In this document: positions 45,411-54,431 of the stretch, piece by piece
Numbering within the stretch: position 1 is the stretch's first letter
Layout of the letters: each line of letters opens with the position of its first letter
DNA from: Nonomuraea maritima
GTDB lineage: Bacteria; Actinomycetota; Actinomycetes; Streptosporangiales; Streptosporangiaceae
DNA length: 64,000 nt
Assembly (NCBI RefSeq): GCF_900100395.1
Contig: NZ_FNFB01000010.1
Coordinates: 158,287-222,286 of the forward strand
Direction: 5' to 3'
Position numbers and translations under genes: made by a program
The notes under the pieces: model-generated
The model's input: only the letters and a program-made list of their open reading frames with translations
What the model was told of the DNA's origin: nothing
Databases searched by the model: none

Positions 45411-46361
45411 ATGAGCGAAACAGCCGGATGGAACGATTTCGGGTGGGATTCCTGGAGTGACGTCGCTCGGGTCCGTGCCAGGCTCGACGCGGGCGCCGAC
45501 CCCAACGCGGAGACGCACCACTACGACAAGCCCCTGCACCTCGCGGCCGCGCAGGGCTCGCCCGACGTGGTCGCCGAGCTGGCAGGCCGGGTCGACGACG
45601 TCGACGCCGAGCACGAGGGCCGCACCGCGCTCTGGGAGGCGGTCTTCAACGACCGGCCCGAGAACGTCCGCGCGCTGGTCGCCGCCGGAGCAGACCCGTG
45701 GCGGCCGATGATGAACGGCTGGTCACCCGGCCGGCTCAGCCTGGCGAGCCCCACGCCCGGGCTGTTCTTCCCGTTCCCGCCCGGCCACGAGGGCCTGACC
45801 GAGGCCGAGGCCGCCGCCGTGACGGAGGCCGACCGCCTGACCGCCGTGTTCGACGGCATCGACGACGACGGTTACAGCCTGGCCTGCGTACGCGGCATCA
45901 GCGCCGCCGAGGCGGCCCGTCGGCTGGCCGCCGAACCTGTCGACGAGGACGAGGCCGAGGAGATCATGGAAGACCCCTCCGACGACGAGGCCATGGAACT
46001 CATCGGCCTCACCGACGTGCCCGGCGGCTGCGTCGTCAGCCAGACCTTCGGCTACATGGCCTCCGCTCCCGTCGTCGTGGAACTGCTGTCCGCGGGCACG
46101 ATCGCCTACGGCATGTTCGCCAACCCCAAGAGCGGCAACCAGGGCAGCGTCGCCCGTGACGGCGATTTCATCGCCTGGGACACGCACCCGGGCGGCGGCA
46201 ACCCGGCCTCCACCGACTCGGCGGAAGAGATCCTGCTCTCGTACCTCTACCAGGGGCACGCCGAGGCCTACTGCTTCGCCGGCGCGGGCCTGCGCCCCGC
46301 CGACGGGCGCTCCCTCACCGAACCCGACACGTACCTGCGACTGCCCGACCGCGATCACTGA
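45411..46361 (+). CDS. Ankyrin repeat protein
   Basis: 316 residues. The first 90 hold two ankyrin repeats (VRARLDAGADPNAETHHYDKPLHLAA; GRTALWEAVFNDRPENVRALVAAGADP). The rest is a conserved-looking C-terminal region with an acidic stretch (EPVDEDEAEEIMEDPSDDE) and a globular end (GCVVSQTFGYMASAPVVVELLSAG; EILLSYLYQGHAEAYCFAGAGL). Ankyrin repeats bind proteins; the C-terminal function is unknown. ATG 45411 has a GAAGGAG site 11 bases upstream; GTG 45399 is too close to it. Confidence 0.82.
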   Translation: MSETAGWNDFGWDSWSDVARVRARLDAGADPNAETHHYDKPLHLAAAQGSPDVVAELAGRVDDVDAEHEGRTALWEAVFNDRPENVRALVAAGADPWRPMMNGWSPGRLSLASPTPGLFFPFPPGHEGLTEAEAAAVTEADRLTAVFDGIDDDGYSLACVRGISAAEAARRLAAEPVDEDEAEEIMEDPSDDEAMELIGLTDVPGGCVVSQTFGYMASAPVVVELLSAGTIAYGMFANPKSGNQGSVARDGDFIAWDTHPGGGNPASTDSAEEILLSYLYQGHAEAYCFAGAGLRPADGRSLTEPDTYLRLPDRDH

Positions 46362-46404
46362 AACGGCACAGTCGCCGATCACGACGCCGTGCGCGTCAGG
46401 GCGG

Positions 46405-49400
46405 TCACGAGGCGAGAGTCGTCTCGGCCAGGTCGCGCCAGTCCTGCTCCTGGCCGGTACGGATGGCCGCCGCGAACTCGGGTTCGCCGAGGTGGGCCCG
46501 GGCGGCCGCGGCGATCCGGGAGGCATCCGGCTGCGAACGGTCCCGGGTGCCGCGTACGGCGTCGCTCGCCGCGAGCAGGCGCGCGGCCTGCTCGTGCTGT
46601 CCCCGGCGCAGCGCGAGGTCCGCGACCCCGACCAGCACCTCGGCGATCAGCGGCGGATACATGAGCTCCACCGCCGCGCTCAGCGCCTCGCTGCGATGCG
46701 CGCGCGCCTTGTCCAGGTCGTCGGTGAGGTACGCGTACAGGTTCTCCGCCCTGGCGCGGAAGGCGGCGCCGGGTTCCCGCACGGTGTCGAGGAGCTGGTG
46801 CGCCCGGTCGGGCTCGCCACGCCAGCGTGCCAGCTGGGCCTCGTGCAGCGCCAGGTCGGCGCGCGTCTCCGGCCAGGTCATCCCGCCCGCGCACCGCCGT
46901 GCCTCGGCCATGGCCGCCTCGCTCGACCGCGCGTCACCGGCCAGCCAGTACAGCTGGGCCTGCCGCGCCCGTAGGCCGACCACGTCCTCGGTGGAACCGA
47001 CCTCGGTCAGCGCTGTGGCCGCGTCCTCGCACTGCTCGCACGCGCGGGCGAACTCGCCGCGCGCGGCGAGACGATCGCCCAGGAAGGTGAGCGCCAGCGA
47101 GACCCCCCACCGGTCGCCCAGCGTGCGGAACTCCGCGAGGGCGTTCTCGATGTCGGCGTCCACGTCCGTCTCGTCGCCGCCGATGGTGAGCCGCAGCCGG
47201 CCACGGGAGAGCGTCGCCTGGGCGCGCACCCACGGGTCGTCGTCGGCGATGAGCGGCTCGAACGCCGACAGGAAGTCGGTCGGCTCCCGCAGCATCCGTT
47301 CCAGCGGCTCGACGAACCCGATCATGGGATGGCGGTACCCGCCGCGCCGGGCGTACCGGTGCGCGCCGCGGATCCACTCCTGCGCCTGGAACTGGTCGCG
47401 GCCGGGTCCGGACGTGACGAACACCGTCACGATGGTGTACGCCATCGCGCGCAGCTCGTCGGGCACGTCGCCCGCCATCAGCGCGGCGGCGATGCTCAGC
47501 TCGGTGCCCTCGGCCCTGTGCCCGGTGAGGAACCAGTACCAGCCGACGGCCGCGACCAGCCGCATCGCCTCCTCGGCCCAGCCCTCGGCGATCGCGCCGC
47601 GCAGGGCCGTACCGATGTTGTCGTGCTCGGCCTGGAGCGTGGACAGCCACTCCAGCTGCTCGGCCCGGCGCAGGTGCGGCTCGGCCTGCTCGGCCAGCTC
47701 GGTGACGTACGCGAGGTGCGCCCGGCGCGTCCGCTCCGACTCCCCCGCCTCGTCGAGCCGGTACGCCGCGTACTCCCTGATCGTGTTGAGCAGCCGGTAG
47801 CGCGGACCGTCGGCGAGCAGCAGCGACTTGTCGATCAACGCGGTCAGCACGTCGAAGACCTGCTCCCCCGCGATGTCGTCGTCCCCGCACACCCGCTCGG
47901 CAGCCTCCAGGCTCGCCCCGCCGGAGAACACCGACAGCCGCCGCAGCACGCCGCGTTCGGCGTCGGTCAGCAGGTCCCAGCTCCAGTCGACGACCGCGCG
48001 CAGCGTCTTGTGCCGGGGCAGCACCGTACGGCTGCCGCCGGTCAGCAGCCGGAACCGGTCGTCGAGCCGGCGCGCCAGCTGCTCGACGGACATGCTGCGC
48101 AGCCGCGCCGCGGCCAGCTCGATCGCCAGCGGCATCCCGTCGAGCGCCCGGCAGATCCGGGCCATGGCCGCTGTGGTGTCCGGGTCGTTGCCAAGGTCCT
48201 TGCGTACGAGCTCGGCGCGGTCCCGCAGCAGCCGCACCGCCTGCGCCGGCGCGAGCGGCTCCACCTGCCACAGCACCTCGCCGGTGATGCCGAGCGGTTC
48301 GCGGCTCGTCGCGAGGATGCGTAGCCTCCTGCACTCCCCCAGCAGCCGGTCGGCGAAGACCGCGGCCGCTTCGATCACGTGCTCGCAGTTGTCCAGGACC
48401 AGCAGGAGCGCGCGTTCGCGCAGTGCGGTGACGAGCCGATCCATCGGTTCCCCGCCGCGCGCGCCGCCGAGCACCGCCTGGTCGCGCAGCCCGAGCGCGG
48501 ACAGGGCCGCCTGCGCCAACTCACCGCCCGCTCCTACCGTGGCGAGTTCGACCAGCCAGGCCCCGTCCGGGAGCTCGGCGAGCATCGTCCGCGCGGTCTC
48601 CGTGGCGAGGCGGGTCTTGCCGGAGCCGCCCGCGCCCGTCAGGGTGACCAGCCGGTGCTTCATGGCCAGGTCGGCGACCTCCGAGACGTCGTCGTCCTTG
48701 CCGACGAAACTCGTCAGCCCGGCGCGCAGGTTCGTCCTGCGGTCGTCCGCCCGTTCGCCCAGTTCGCCGCGGAGCAGCGCGGTGTGCAGCGCGGACAGCT
48801 CGGCCGACGGGTCGGCGCCCAGTTCGTCGGCGAGCCGTTCGCGCGTCCGCTGGTACACGGTCAGCGCCTCCGCGCCGCGTCCCGCCTCGGCGAGCGCTCG
48901 CATCAACGCCGCCACGAACCCCTCCCGCAGCGGGTACGCGGCGGCCAGCTCGGTCAGCTCGGCGACCAGTTCCGAGCCGCGGCCGAGGCGGATGTCCGCC
49001 TCCACCCGGTCGCCGAGCGCGGTGACGTGGAGCTCCTCCAGCCGTGCGACCACGGCGTCGAACGCGTCGCTGTCGCGCAGCGCGATGTCCGCCATGGGCG
49101 TACCGCGCCACAGCGCCAGGGCCGTACGCAGCAGGTCGGCCCGCGCGGCGGGCTCGGCGGCGCGGGCCTGACCGACCAGCTGCTCGAAGCGGCACACGTC
49201 CACGGCGTCGGCTTTCACGGCCAGCCGGTAACCGCCGGAGTCGGCCTCGATCACGCCGTCCGGCAGCACCCTGCGCAGCCTGGACACCAACGCCTGCAGG
49301 GCGTTGACCTCGTCGGCGGGCGGCCGCGCCCCCCAGATCCAGTCGACCAGCCTCGTACGCGTGACGATACGTCCTGGTTCGAGGGCGAGGGCGGCGAGCA

Positions 49401-49488
49401 GCGCGCGCAACCGGACCCCAGGGACCTCCACCACGGCCCCGTCACGGTCCCGGGCCTCGAACGGCCCCAGCAATCCGACGTTCACCAT
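46405..49488 (-). CDS. AfsR/SARP-like regulator: BTAD, NB-ARC and TPR
   Basis: About 1027 residues. Order: winged-helix DNA-binding domain (VNVGLLGPFEARDRDG to VLPDGVIEADSGGYRL), bacterial transcriptional activator domain (VDVCRFEQLVGQARAAEP to ALHTALLRGELGE), NB-ARC ATPase with Walker A LTGAGGSGKTRLATE and Walker B LLVLDNCEHV, a winged helix, and TPR-like helices to the end. Such STAND regulators switch on nearby or distant, often secondary-metabolite, genes after sensing a ligand. ATG 49488 (MVNVGLLG) is preferred to the longer ATG 49524. No biosynthetic cluster is adjacent. Confidence 0.92.
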   Translation of the reverse strand: MVNVGLLGPFEARDRDGAVVEVPGVRLRALLAALALEPGRIVTRTRLVDWIWGARPPADEVNALQALVSRLRRVLPDGVIEADSGGYRLAVKADAVDVCRFEQLVGQARAAEPAARADLLRTALALWRGTPMADIALRDSDAFDAVVARLEELHVTALGDRVEADIRLGRGSELVAELTELAAAYPLREGFVAALMRALAEAGRGAEALTVYQRTRERLADELGADPSAELSALHTALLRGELGERADDRRTNLRAGLTSFVGKDDDVSEVADLAMKHRLVTLTGAGGSGKTRLATETARTMLAELPDGAWLVELATVGAGGELAQAALSALGLRDQAVLGGARGGEPMDRLVTALRERALLLVLDNCEHVIEAAAVFADRLLGECRRLRILATSREPLGITGEVLWQVEPLAPAQAVRLLRDRAELVRKDLGNDPDTTAAMARICRALDGMPLAIELAAARLRSMSVEQLARRLDDRFRLLTGGSRTVLPRHKTLRAVVDWSWDLLTDAERGVLRRLSVFSGGASLEAAERVCGDDDIAGEQVFDVLTALIDKSLLLADGPRYRLLNTIREYAAYRLDEAGESERTRRAHLAYVTELAEQAEPHLRRAEQLEWLSTLQAEHDNIGTALRGAIAEGWAEEAMRLVAAVGWYWFLTGHRAEGTELSIAAALMAGDVPDELRAMAYTIVTVFVTSGPGRDQFQAQEWIRGAHRYARRGGYRHPMIGFVEPLERMLREPTDFLSAFEPLIADDDPWVRAQATLSRGRLRLTIGGDETDVDADIENALAEFRTLGDRWGVSLALTFLGDRLAARGEFARACEQCEDAATALTEVGSTEDVVGLRARQAQLYWLAGDARSSEAAMAEARRCAGGMTWPETRADLALHEAQLARWRGEPDRAHQLLDTVREPGAAFRARAENLYAYLTDDLDKARAHRSEALSAAVELMYPPLIAEVLVGVADLALRRGQHEQAARLLAASDAVRGTRDRSQPDASRIAAAARAHLGEPEFAAAIRTGQEQDWRDLAETTLAS

Positions 49489-49576
49489 GGCAATTGTGCC
49501 GAACCCGGACACAATGCGCGCCACTCGCTCTGCCGCCTCCAGAACTGCCGCGGCGCGTACCCACTCCGCCGCAGCC

Positions 49577-50482
49577 TCAGGGGACGAGGCTCGCGGGGGT
49601 GTGGCGTAGGCGGGTGGCGTCCTGGCTGGGGGGCAGGCCGAACTGGCGGCGGTATTCGCGGCTGAACTGCGACAGGTTGTCGTAGCCGACGCGGTGGCTG
49701 ACGCCGGTGACGTCGCCCGGGTGGGTCGCGAGCAGCAGCCGGGCCTCCTGCAGCCGGATCTGCTTCTGGAACTGGATGGGGCTCATCGCCGTCACCGCGT
49801 GGAAGTTGCGGTAGAACGCCGAGACGCTCATACCGGACAGCTTCGCGACGTCCTCGACCTTGAAGGGCTGCGCGTAGTGCTCGCGGATCCAGCGGACGGC
49901 GCGGGAGACGTGGCTCAGACTGCTGTCGGCGAGGCCGAGCTGGCGGACCGTCGCACCCTGCTCACCCGTGATCACGCGCCACAGGATCTCGCGCTTGACC
50001 AGCGGAGCGAGCACGGCGCGGTCGCGCGGCTCGTCGAGCAGGCGTACCAGCCGGATCACCGCGTCGATCAGCTCGGCGGGGGTGTCGCTGACGACGATCC
50101 CCGACGCCGCGCCGCCGCCGTCGCGAGGAAGGTCCCCTGGCCCCGCCTGGAGCAGCAGCTCGGCGACGACGGACGGTTCCAGCGTGAGACCGACGCCCAG
50201 CGCCGGATGCTCAGGGTTCGCCTGGAGGAACTGCCCGGTGACCGGCAGGTCGACCGACGCGACCAGGTACTGCCCGGCGCCGTACTCGTAGATCCGGTCG
50301 CCCAGCGCGAGGCGCTTGGTGCCCTGCGCGATGACCGCCAGGACCATGCCGGTCATCGACAGCTCCGGCGGCTCAGAACGGTCGATCTTCGAGATGTGGA
50401 CGCCGTCGATGGCGGTGGTCCAGTCGGGCCGGGCGTGCCGGTCGAGCAGGGCACGGAGCTCGTCGAGTCGCATACCCGCCAT
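49577..50482 (-). CDS. AraC-family transcriptional regulator
   Basis: About 301 residues: an N-terminal AraC_N cupin-like domain (MVLAVIAQGTKRLALGDRIYEYGAGQYLVASVDLPVTG) and a C-terminal pair of helix-turn-helix motifs (FKVEDVAKLSGMSVSAFYRNFHAVTAMSPIQFQKQIRLQEAR; SHRVGYDNLSQFSREYRRQFGLPP). ATG 50482 is chosen among in-frame ATGs at 50482 and 50473. It is divergent from the monooxygenase-esterase-dehydrogenase cassette starting at 50612 and is the likely regulator of it. Confidence 0.92.
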   Translation of the reverse strand: MAGMRLDELRALLDRHARPDWTTAIDGVHISKIDRSEPPELSMTGMVLAVIAQGTKRLALGDRIYEYGAGQYLVASVDLPVTGQFLQANPEHPALGVGLTLEPSVVAELLLQAGPGDLPRDGGGAASGIVVSDTPAELIDAVIRLVRLLDEPRDRAVLAPLVKREILWRVITGEQGATVRQLGLADSSLSHVSRAVRWIREHYAQPFKVEDVAKLSGMSVSAFYRNFHAVTAMSPIQFQKQIRLQEARLLLATHPGDVTGVSHRVGYDNLSQFSREYRRQFGLPPSQDATRLRHTPASLVP

Positions 50483-50611
50483 TGCAGCACGTTTTCCGGC
50501 CCTGACTCTCACCGGCGAGAGGATCGTGCAAATACGCGCGAGGATAGTTCTAACGTTTCCGCAGGTCAGAGCGCTTGAATGGAGTCACTCCACAGGAAGA
50601 AGGAATCCACG

Positions 50612-50920
50612 ATGTACGGCTTCAGCGCAACCATGACCGCCAAGCCCGGGCTGGGCGACCAGCTGGTCGACCTCCTGCTGACCGGCCTCGACGAGGGCAG
50701 CCCCGCCGCGAGCGAGCACTGCGTCGTCTACCTGGTCTCGCGGTCCGCAACCGACTCCGACGTCGTCCACGTCATCGAGGGCTGGACCAGCGAGGAGGAC
50801 CACCACCGGCAGTTCACCGGCGAGGCCGCCCAGGCGATCGTCGCCCGGATCGGCGACCTGCTCGCCAAGGAGTCCGACTACTCAGACCTCGTCCCGGTAC
50901 GCGGCAAAGCCACCTTCTAA
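50612..50920 (+). CDS. Antibiotic biosynthesis monooxygenase-like (ABM) protein
   Basis: A 102-residue dimeric ferredoxin-like ABM-domain protein: MYGFSATMTAKPGLGDQLVDLLL, CVVYLVSRSATDSDVVHVIEGWTSEEDHHRQF. Members oxidise quinone-like compounds without cofactor or are simply small stress proteins. ATG 50612 follows GAAGGAA. First gene of a three-gene run with the esterase and the SDR, divergent from the AraC regulator. Confidence 0.85.
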   Translation: MYGFSATMTAKPGLGDQLVDLLLTGLDEGSPAASEHCVVYLVSRSATDSDVVHVIEGWTSEEDHHRQFTGEAAQAIVARIGDLLAKESDYSDLVPVRGKATF

Positions 50921-50994
50921 TCCCGCCGCCTACCCCCAGCCTCCTGGCTCACTCTGTTGCCTTTTCTGCCCCCATCTGACGAAAGGCCGTCCCC

Positions 50995-51930
50995 ATGACC
51001 CCCGTGCGCCCCGCCCTGGACCCCGAACTCCGCGACCTGCTGGCCGACATGCCGCTCATGTCGGAACTCACCCCGGAACTGCTCGCGCAAGTGCGCCAGT
51101 TCCCCTCGCCGCCCGTCGACTCGCCCGCGCACCGCAGGGACGTCACCGTGCCCGCCACCGACGGCACCCCCATCCCGCTGTCGGTCTTCAGCCCCGCGAA
51201 CGCCACCGGCGCCGCACCGTGCGTCTACTGGATGCACGGCGGCGGCATGGTGATGGGCGACCGCTTCTCCCAGATCGACATCCCCCTGGAGTGGCTCGAC
51301 CGCTTCGGCGCGGTCGTGGTCACCGTGGACTACCGGCTCGCACCCGAGGCCACCGGCACCACCCTGGTCGATGACTGCTACCAGGGGCTGCTCTGGGTCG
51401 CCGAGCATGCCACCGAACTCGGCATCGATCCCGCCAGGATCGTGGTCGCCGGCATGAGCGCCGGCGGTGGGCTCGCCGCCGGCGTCACCCTGCTGGCCCG
51501 CGACCGCGGCGCGCCTTCTATCGCCGCGCAGATGCTGCTCTGCCCGATGCTCGACCACCGCAACACCAGCACCTCCAGCCGCCAGTACGCCGGCGAGCCC
51601 GGCGTGTGGACCCGCGAGACGAACGCGTTCGCGTGGCGCTCCGTACTCGGCGACCTCGCCGACGCCGACGTGCCCCCGTACGTGTCCCCCGCGCTGGCGG
51701 ACGACCTGTCCGGGCTGCCGACCACGTACGTCGACACCGGAAGCGCCGAGGTCTTCCGCGACGAGGACACCGACTACGCCACCCGCATCTGGGCGGCGGG
51801 CGGCCAGGCCGAACTGCACGTCTGGGCGGGCGGCTGCCACGGCTTCGACGCCCTGTGCCCGAAGGCACAAATCTCCGCCACGGCCCGCCGTACGCGTACC
51901 GACTGGCTCGCCCGAACCCTGTCCGCATAA
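50995..51930 (+). CDS. Alpha/beta-hydrolase of the HSL (family IV) esterase type
   Basis: 311 residues with the HSL-type oxyanion motif WMHGGGMVMG, nucleophile Ser in VAGMSAGGGLAA, the acid region TGSAEVFRDEDTDYA and catalytic His in GGCHGFDALCP. It hydrolyses small carboxylic esters; the natural substrate is unknown. ATG 50995 has a GAAAGG site. It lies between the ABM gene and the SDR gene on the same strand. Confidence 0.92.
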   Translation: MTPVRPALDPELRDLLADMPLMSELTPELLAQVRQFPSPPVDSPAHRRDVTVPATDGTPIPLSVFSPANATGAAPCVYWMHGGGMVMGDRFSQIDIPLEWLDRFGAVVVTVDYRLAPEATGTTLVDDCYQGLLWVAEHATELGIDPARIVVAGMSAGGGLAAGVTLLARDRGAPSIAAQMLLCPMLDHRNTSTSSRQYAGEPGVWTRETNAFAWRSVLGDLADADVPPYVSPALADDLSGLPTTYVDTGSAEVFRDEDTDYATRIWAAGGQAELHVWAGGCHGFDALCPKAQISATARRTRTDWLARTLSA

Positions 51931-51948
51931 CACCCGTAGGAGAACATC

Positions 51949-52704
51949 ATGAAAATCGCCATCGTCACCGGTGCCAGCTCCGGCATCGGACAGAGCGCCG
52001 CCGTCGAGATCGCCCGGCGCGGAACCGGGGTCATCCTGACGTACGGCAAGAACGCGCAAGGCGGCCTGGACACGGCTGCCACCATCGAGAAGGACGGCGG
52101 CCAGGCCGTCGCACTGCCGCTCGACCTCGGCGATTCCGGCTCGTTCCCGGCCTTCCGCGACACGGTCGCGGGCGTGCTGCGCGACTGGCAGCGCGACACC
52201 TTCGACTGCCTCGTGAACAACGCCGGGTCCTCCGAGATGTCGTTGATCGAGGACACGACCGAGGAGACGTTCGACAGGCTCACGCGCGTCCTGCTCAAGG
52301 GACCGTTCTTCCTCACCCGGACGCTGCTCCCGCTGATGGCGGACGGCGGAGCCATCGTCAACACGAGCAGCAGCGCGACGGCGACGGCGGGCCTGGTGCC
52401 CGGCTACTCCGTCTACGCGGCCATGAAGGGCGGTCTGGACGTGCTGACCCGGTACATGGCCAAGGAGTTCAGCACGCGGGGCATCCGCGTCAACTCCGTG
52501 TCACCGGGGCCGACCCGTACCCGGCTCGGCGGCGACGCCTTCAGCAGGCACCCCGAGCTCATCGCGCCCCTCGCGGAGCGGACCGCGCTCGGCAGGGTCG
52601 GCGAACCGGACGACGTCGGCGCGATGATCGCCGCACTGGTCTCCGACGACAGCCGCTGGGTCACCGCCCAGAACATCGAGGTCTCGGGGGGTTTCAACCT
52701 TTAG
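51949..52704 (+). CDS. Short-chain dehydrogenase/reductase
   Basis: A 251-residue classical SDR: VTGASSGIGQSAA (cofactor loop), LVNNAGSSEM, the active-site Ser in VNTSSSATAT and Tyr/Lys in YSVYAAMKGG, and VSPGPTRT. It oxidises or reduces small alcohols or ketones with NAD(P). It follows the esterase gene by 18 bases with an AGGAGA site, so the cassette is one transcript. Confidence 0.93.
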   Translation: MKIAIVTGASSGIGQSAAVEIARRGTGVILTYGKNAQGGLDTAATIEKDGGQAVALPLDLGDSGSFPAFRDTVAGVLRDWQRDTFDCLVNNAGSSEMSLIEDTTEETFDRLTRVLLKGPFFLTRTLLPLMADGGAIVNTSSSATATAGLVPGYSVYAAMKGGLDVLTRYMAKEFSTRGIRVNSVSPGPTRTRLGGDAFSRHPELIAPLAERTALGRVGEPDDVGAMIAALVSDDSRWVTAQNIEVSGGFNL

Positions 52705-52752
52705 TCCGGCTCGGCGGGTGTAGCGTCGATTGATCTCTAAGGGGGCCATTTC

Positions 52753-53835
52753 TTGCGCGACACCCGGCTGGACAAGCGCGTCACCAGGTACGGCGACGTC
52801 TCGAGCGCGCTCGCCCTGCACAGCGACCGGCAGTTGAGCGAGGCCCTGGAACAGGCAAGGCCCCTGGGCTCGGGGGTCGGCGGCACCTCCGTGCTCCTGG
52901 ACGTCGACGGCGTGCCGGTCTTCGCCAAGCGCGTCCCGCTGACCGACCTGGAACTCCGTCCGGGCAACGTGATGTCCACCGCCAACCTGTTCGACGTGCC
53001 CCCGTACTGCCAGTACGGGATCGTCGAGCACGCCGGGCCGGGGTTCGGCGCGTGGCGGGAGCTCGCGGCCAACGTCATGGCGACCAACTGGGTCCTCACC
53101 GGCCGCAGCGCGGCCTTCCCGCTGCTCTACCACTGGCGGGTGCTCCCCGGAGCGCCGGCGCCCACCGACGAGCACGCCGACGTCGAGGCGGTCGTACGGT
53201 ACTGGAAGGGCTCTCCTGCGGTACGCGACCGTCTCCACGCCCTCGCCGGCGCCTCGTCCTCGATCGTGCTGTTCCAGGAGTTCATCCCGCACCGCCTCGA
53301 CAACTGGCTCGCCTCCCAGCACGCCGCCGGGCAGGACGCGGCGCTGGCGGCGAGCGCCATGGTCGAGTCGTGCCTGCTCAGGGACGTGGCCTTCATGAAC
53401 AGCCAGGGGCTGATGCACTTCGACGGCCACTACGCCAACCTCCTCACCGACGGTGACCGCGTCTACATCGCCGACTTCGGCCTGGCCACCTCGTCCCGCT
53501 TCGACCTGTCCGCGCAGGAGCGCGCCTTCCTCGCCGAACACCGCACCCACGACCTCGGCTACGCCCTGATGCGCGTGGTCAACTGGCTCGTCGTGCGCGT
53601 CTGCGGGGTGAAGACGCCACCGACCGGCATCCCGACGGAGCTCGACGCGTACATCAGCGCCGTCGCGAACGGCGCCGAGCCCGCGGGCGCCCCGGAGCCC
53701 GCCGCCACGACGATCCGCCGATACGCCCCCGCGGCAGTCGCCATGAACCACTTCTACTGGGACGTGTACGGCACCAGCAGGACAACGCCGTACCCGAAGG
53801 AACAACTCGAACGCGCCCTGACCGCACTCCGCTAG
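52753..53835 (+). CDS. Protein-kinase-fold phosphotransferase of unknown role
   Basis: 360 residues with kinase-like marks: VPVFAKRVPL (candidate ATP-binding Lys), a catalytic-loop-like MHFDGHYANLL (HxD followed by N) and IADFGLATSS (DFG). The N-lobe is unusual, with VGGTSVLLDVDGVPV in place of a glycine-rich loop. It could phosphorylate a small molecule or a protein; it is not a typical Hanks kinase. TTG 52753 follows AAGGGGG at good spacing. It lies about 48 bases after the SDR gene, which may make it a fourth gene of that operon. Its last 40 bases recur downstream at 54352. Confidence 0.75.
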   Translation: MRDTRLDKRVTRYGDVSSALALHSDRQLSEALEQARPLGSGVGGTSVLLDVDGVPVFAKRVPLTDLELRPGNVMSTANLFDVPPYCQYGIVEHAGPGFGAWRELAANVMATNWVLTGRSAAFPLLYHWRVLPGAPAPTDEHADVEAVVRYWKGSPAVRDRLHALAGASSSIVLFQEFIPHRLDNWLASQHAAGQDAALAASAMVESCLLRDVAFMNSQGLMHFDGHYANLLTDGDRVYIADFGLATSSRFDLSAQERAFLAEHRTHDLGYALMRVVNWLVVRVCGVKTPPTGIPTELDAYISAVANGAEPAGAPEPAATTIRRYAPAAVAMNHFYWDVYGTSRTTPYPKEQLERALTALR

Positions 53836-53843
53836 CACGTCGG

Positions 53844-53882
53844 CTCCGTCATGGCGCGGGCTTCGCCTGCGCCATGACGGAG
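53844..53882. terminator. Perfect 14-bp inverted repeat after the kinase-like gene
   Basis: CTCCGTCATGGCGC pairs with GCGCCATGACGGAG across an 11-base loop, 8 bases beyond the gene's stop. No T-run follows, as is common for actinomycete terminators. Confidence 0.7.
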
Positions 53883-54082
53883 GTCTCCCGGGCGGAGGCC
53901 GCAGCATGACGGGGCCCGCGCCGCAGCGGCCTTTCCGTCACATTCCACCCCCGCACCTTCAGCACCCATAACGCGACATATCTTGACCGTGGCGGGGGAT
54001 GCGACATATCGTGTTCATACGCGATAGTACGCGTCTTCAAAGGTGAGCATCCCGTTGCAAGCGATTCCACCGAGGAGGAACG

Positions 54083-54316
54083 ATGAACACGGAACTGCAC
54101 CTGCGTCACGCCAGCCTGAGAGCCGACGAGCTGCGTATCGCCGCCGACCGCCGCCGCGCCGCCCGAGAACTACGCGCCGCCACCAACCGCAGGCTGCACG
54201 CCACCGTACGCGACCTCAACCCCGGCCCAGCCGACGACGCCTGGCAGTCGCGCCTCGGCTGGACCCTCGTGACAGCCGGCCTCCACCTGCTCCAACGTCG
54301 CACAGCCCAAGGCTGA
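54083..54316 (+). CDS. Small Arg/Ala-rich hypothetical protein
   Basis: 77 residues, mostly one long basic helix (RADELRIAADRRRAARELRAATNRRLHATV) with a hydrophobic end (LGWTLVTAGLHLLQRR). A GAGGAGGAA site precedes ATG 54083, which supports translation. No family recognised. Just upstream the decamer GCGACATATC occurs twice (53973 and 54001), a possible operator. Confidence 0.6.
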   Translation: MNTELHLRHASLRADELRIAADRRRAARELRAATNRRLHATVRDLNPGPADDAWQSRLGWTLVTAGLHLLQRRTAQG

Positions 54317-54319
54317 CGA

Positions 54320-54396
54320 GTCAGCGCCAACCCCAGCCAGAGCTGCACCCCCGCCGTACCCGAAGGAACAACTCGACACGCCCTGACCGTACTGGT
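54320..54396. repeat. Chimeric short duplications from two neighbouring genes
   Basis: 54320-54345 repeats exactly a 26-base stretch at 55184-55209 inside the membrane protein gene. Next to it, 54352-54376 repeats exactly 25 bases at 53786-53810 near the end of the kinase-like gene, and the similarity continues with small changes for about 20 bases. Both copies have the same orientation. Confidence 0.85.
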
Positions 54397-54431
54397 GTCG
54401 GCGGGCTCGATCACCCCCGCGCGGGCGTCAG

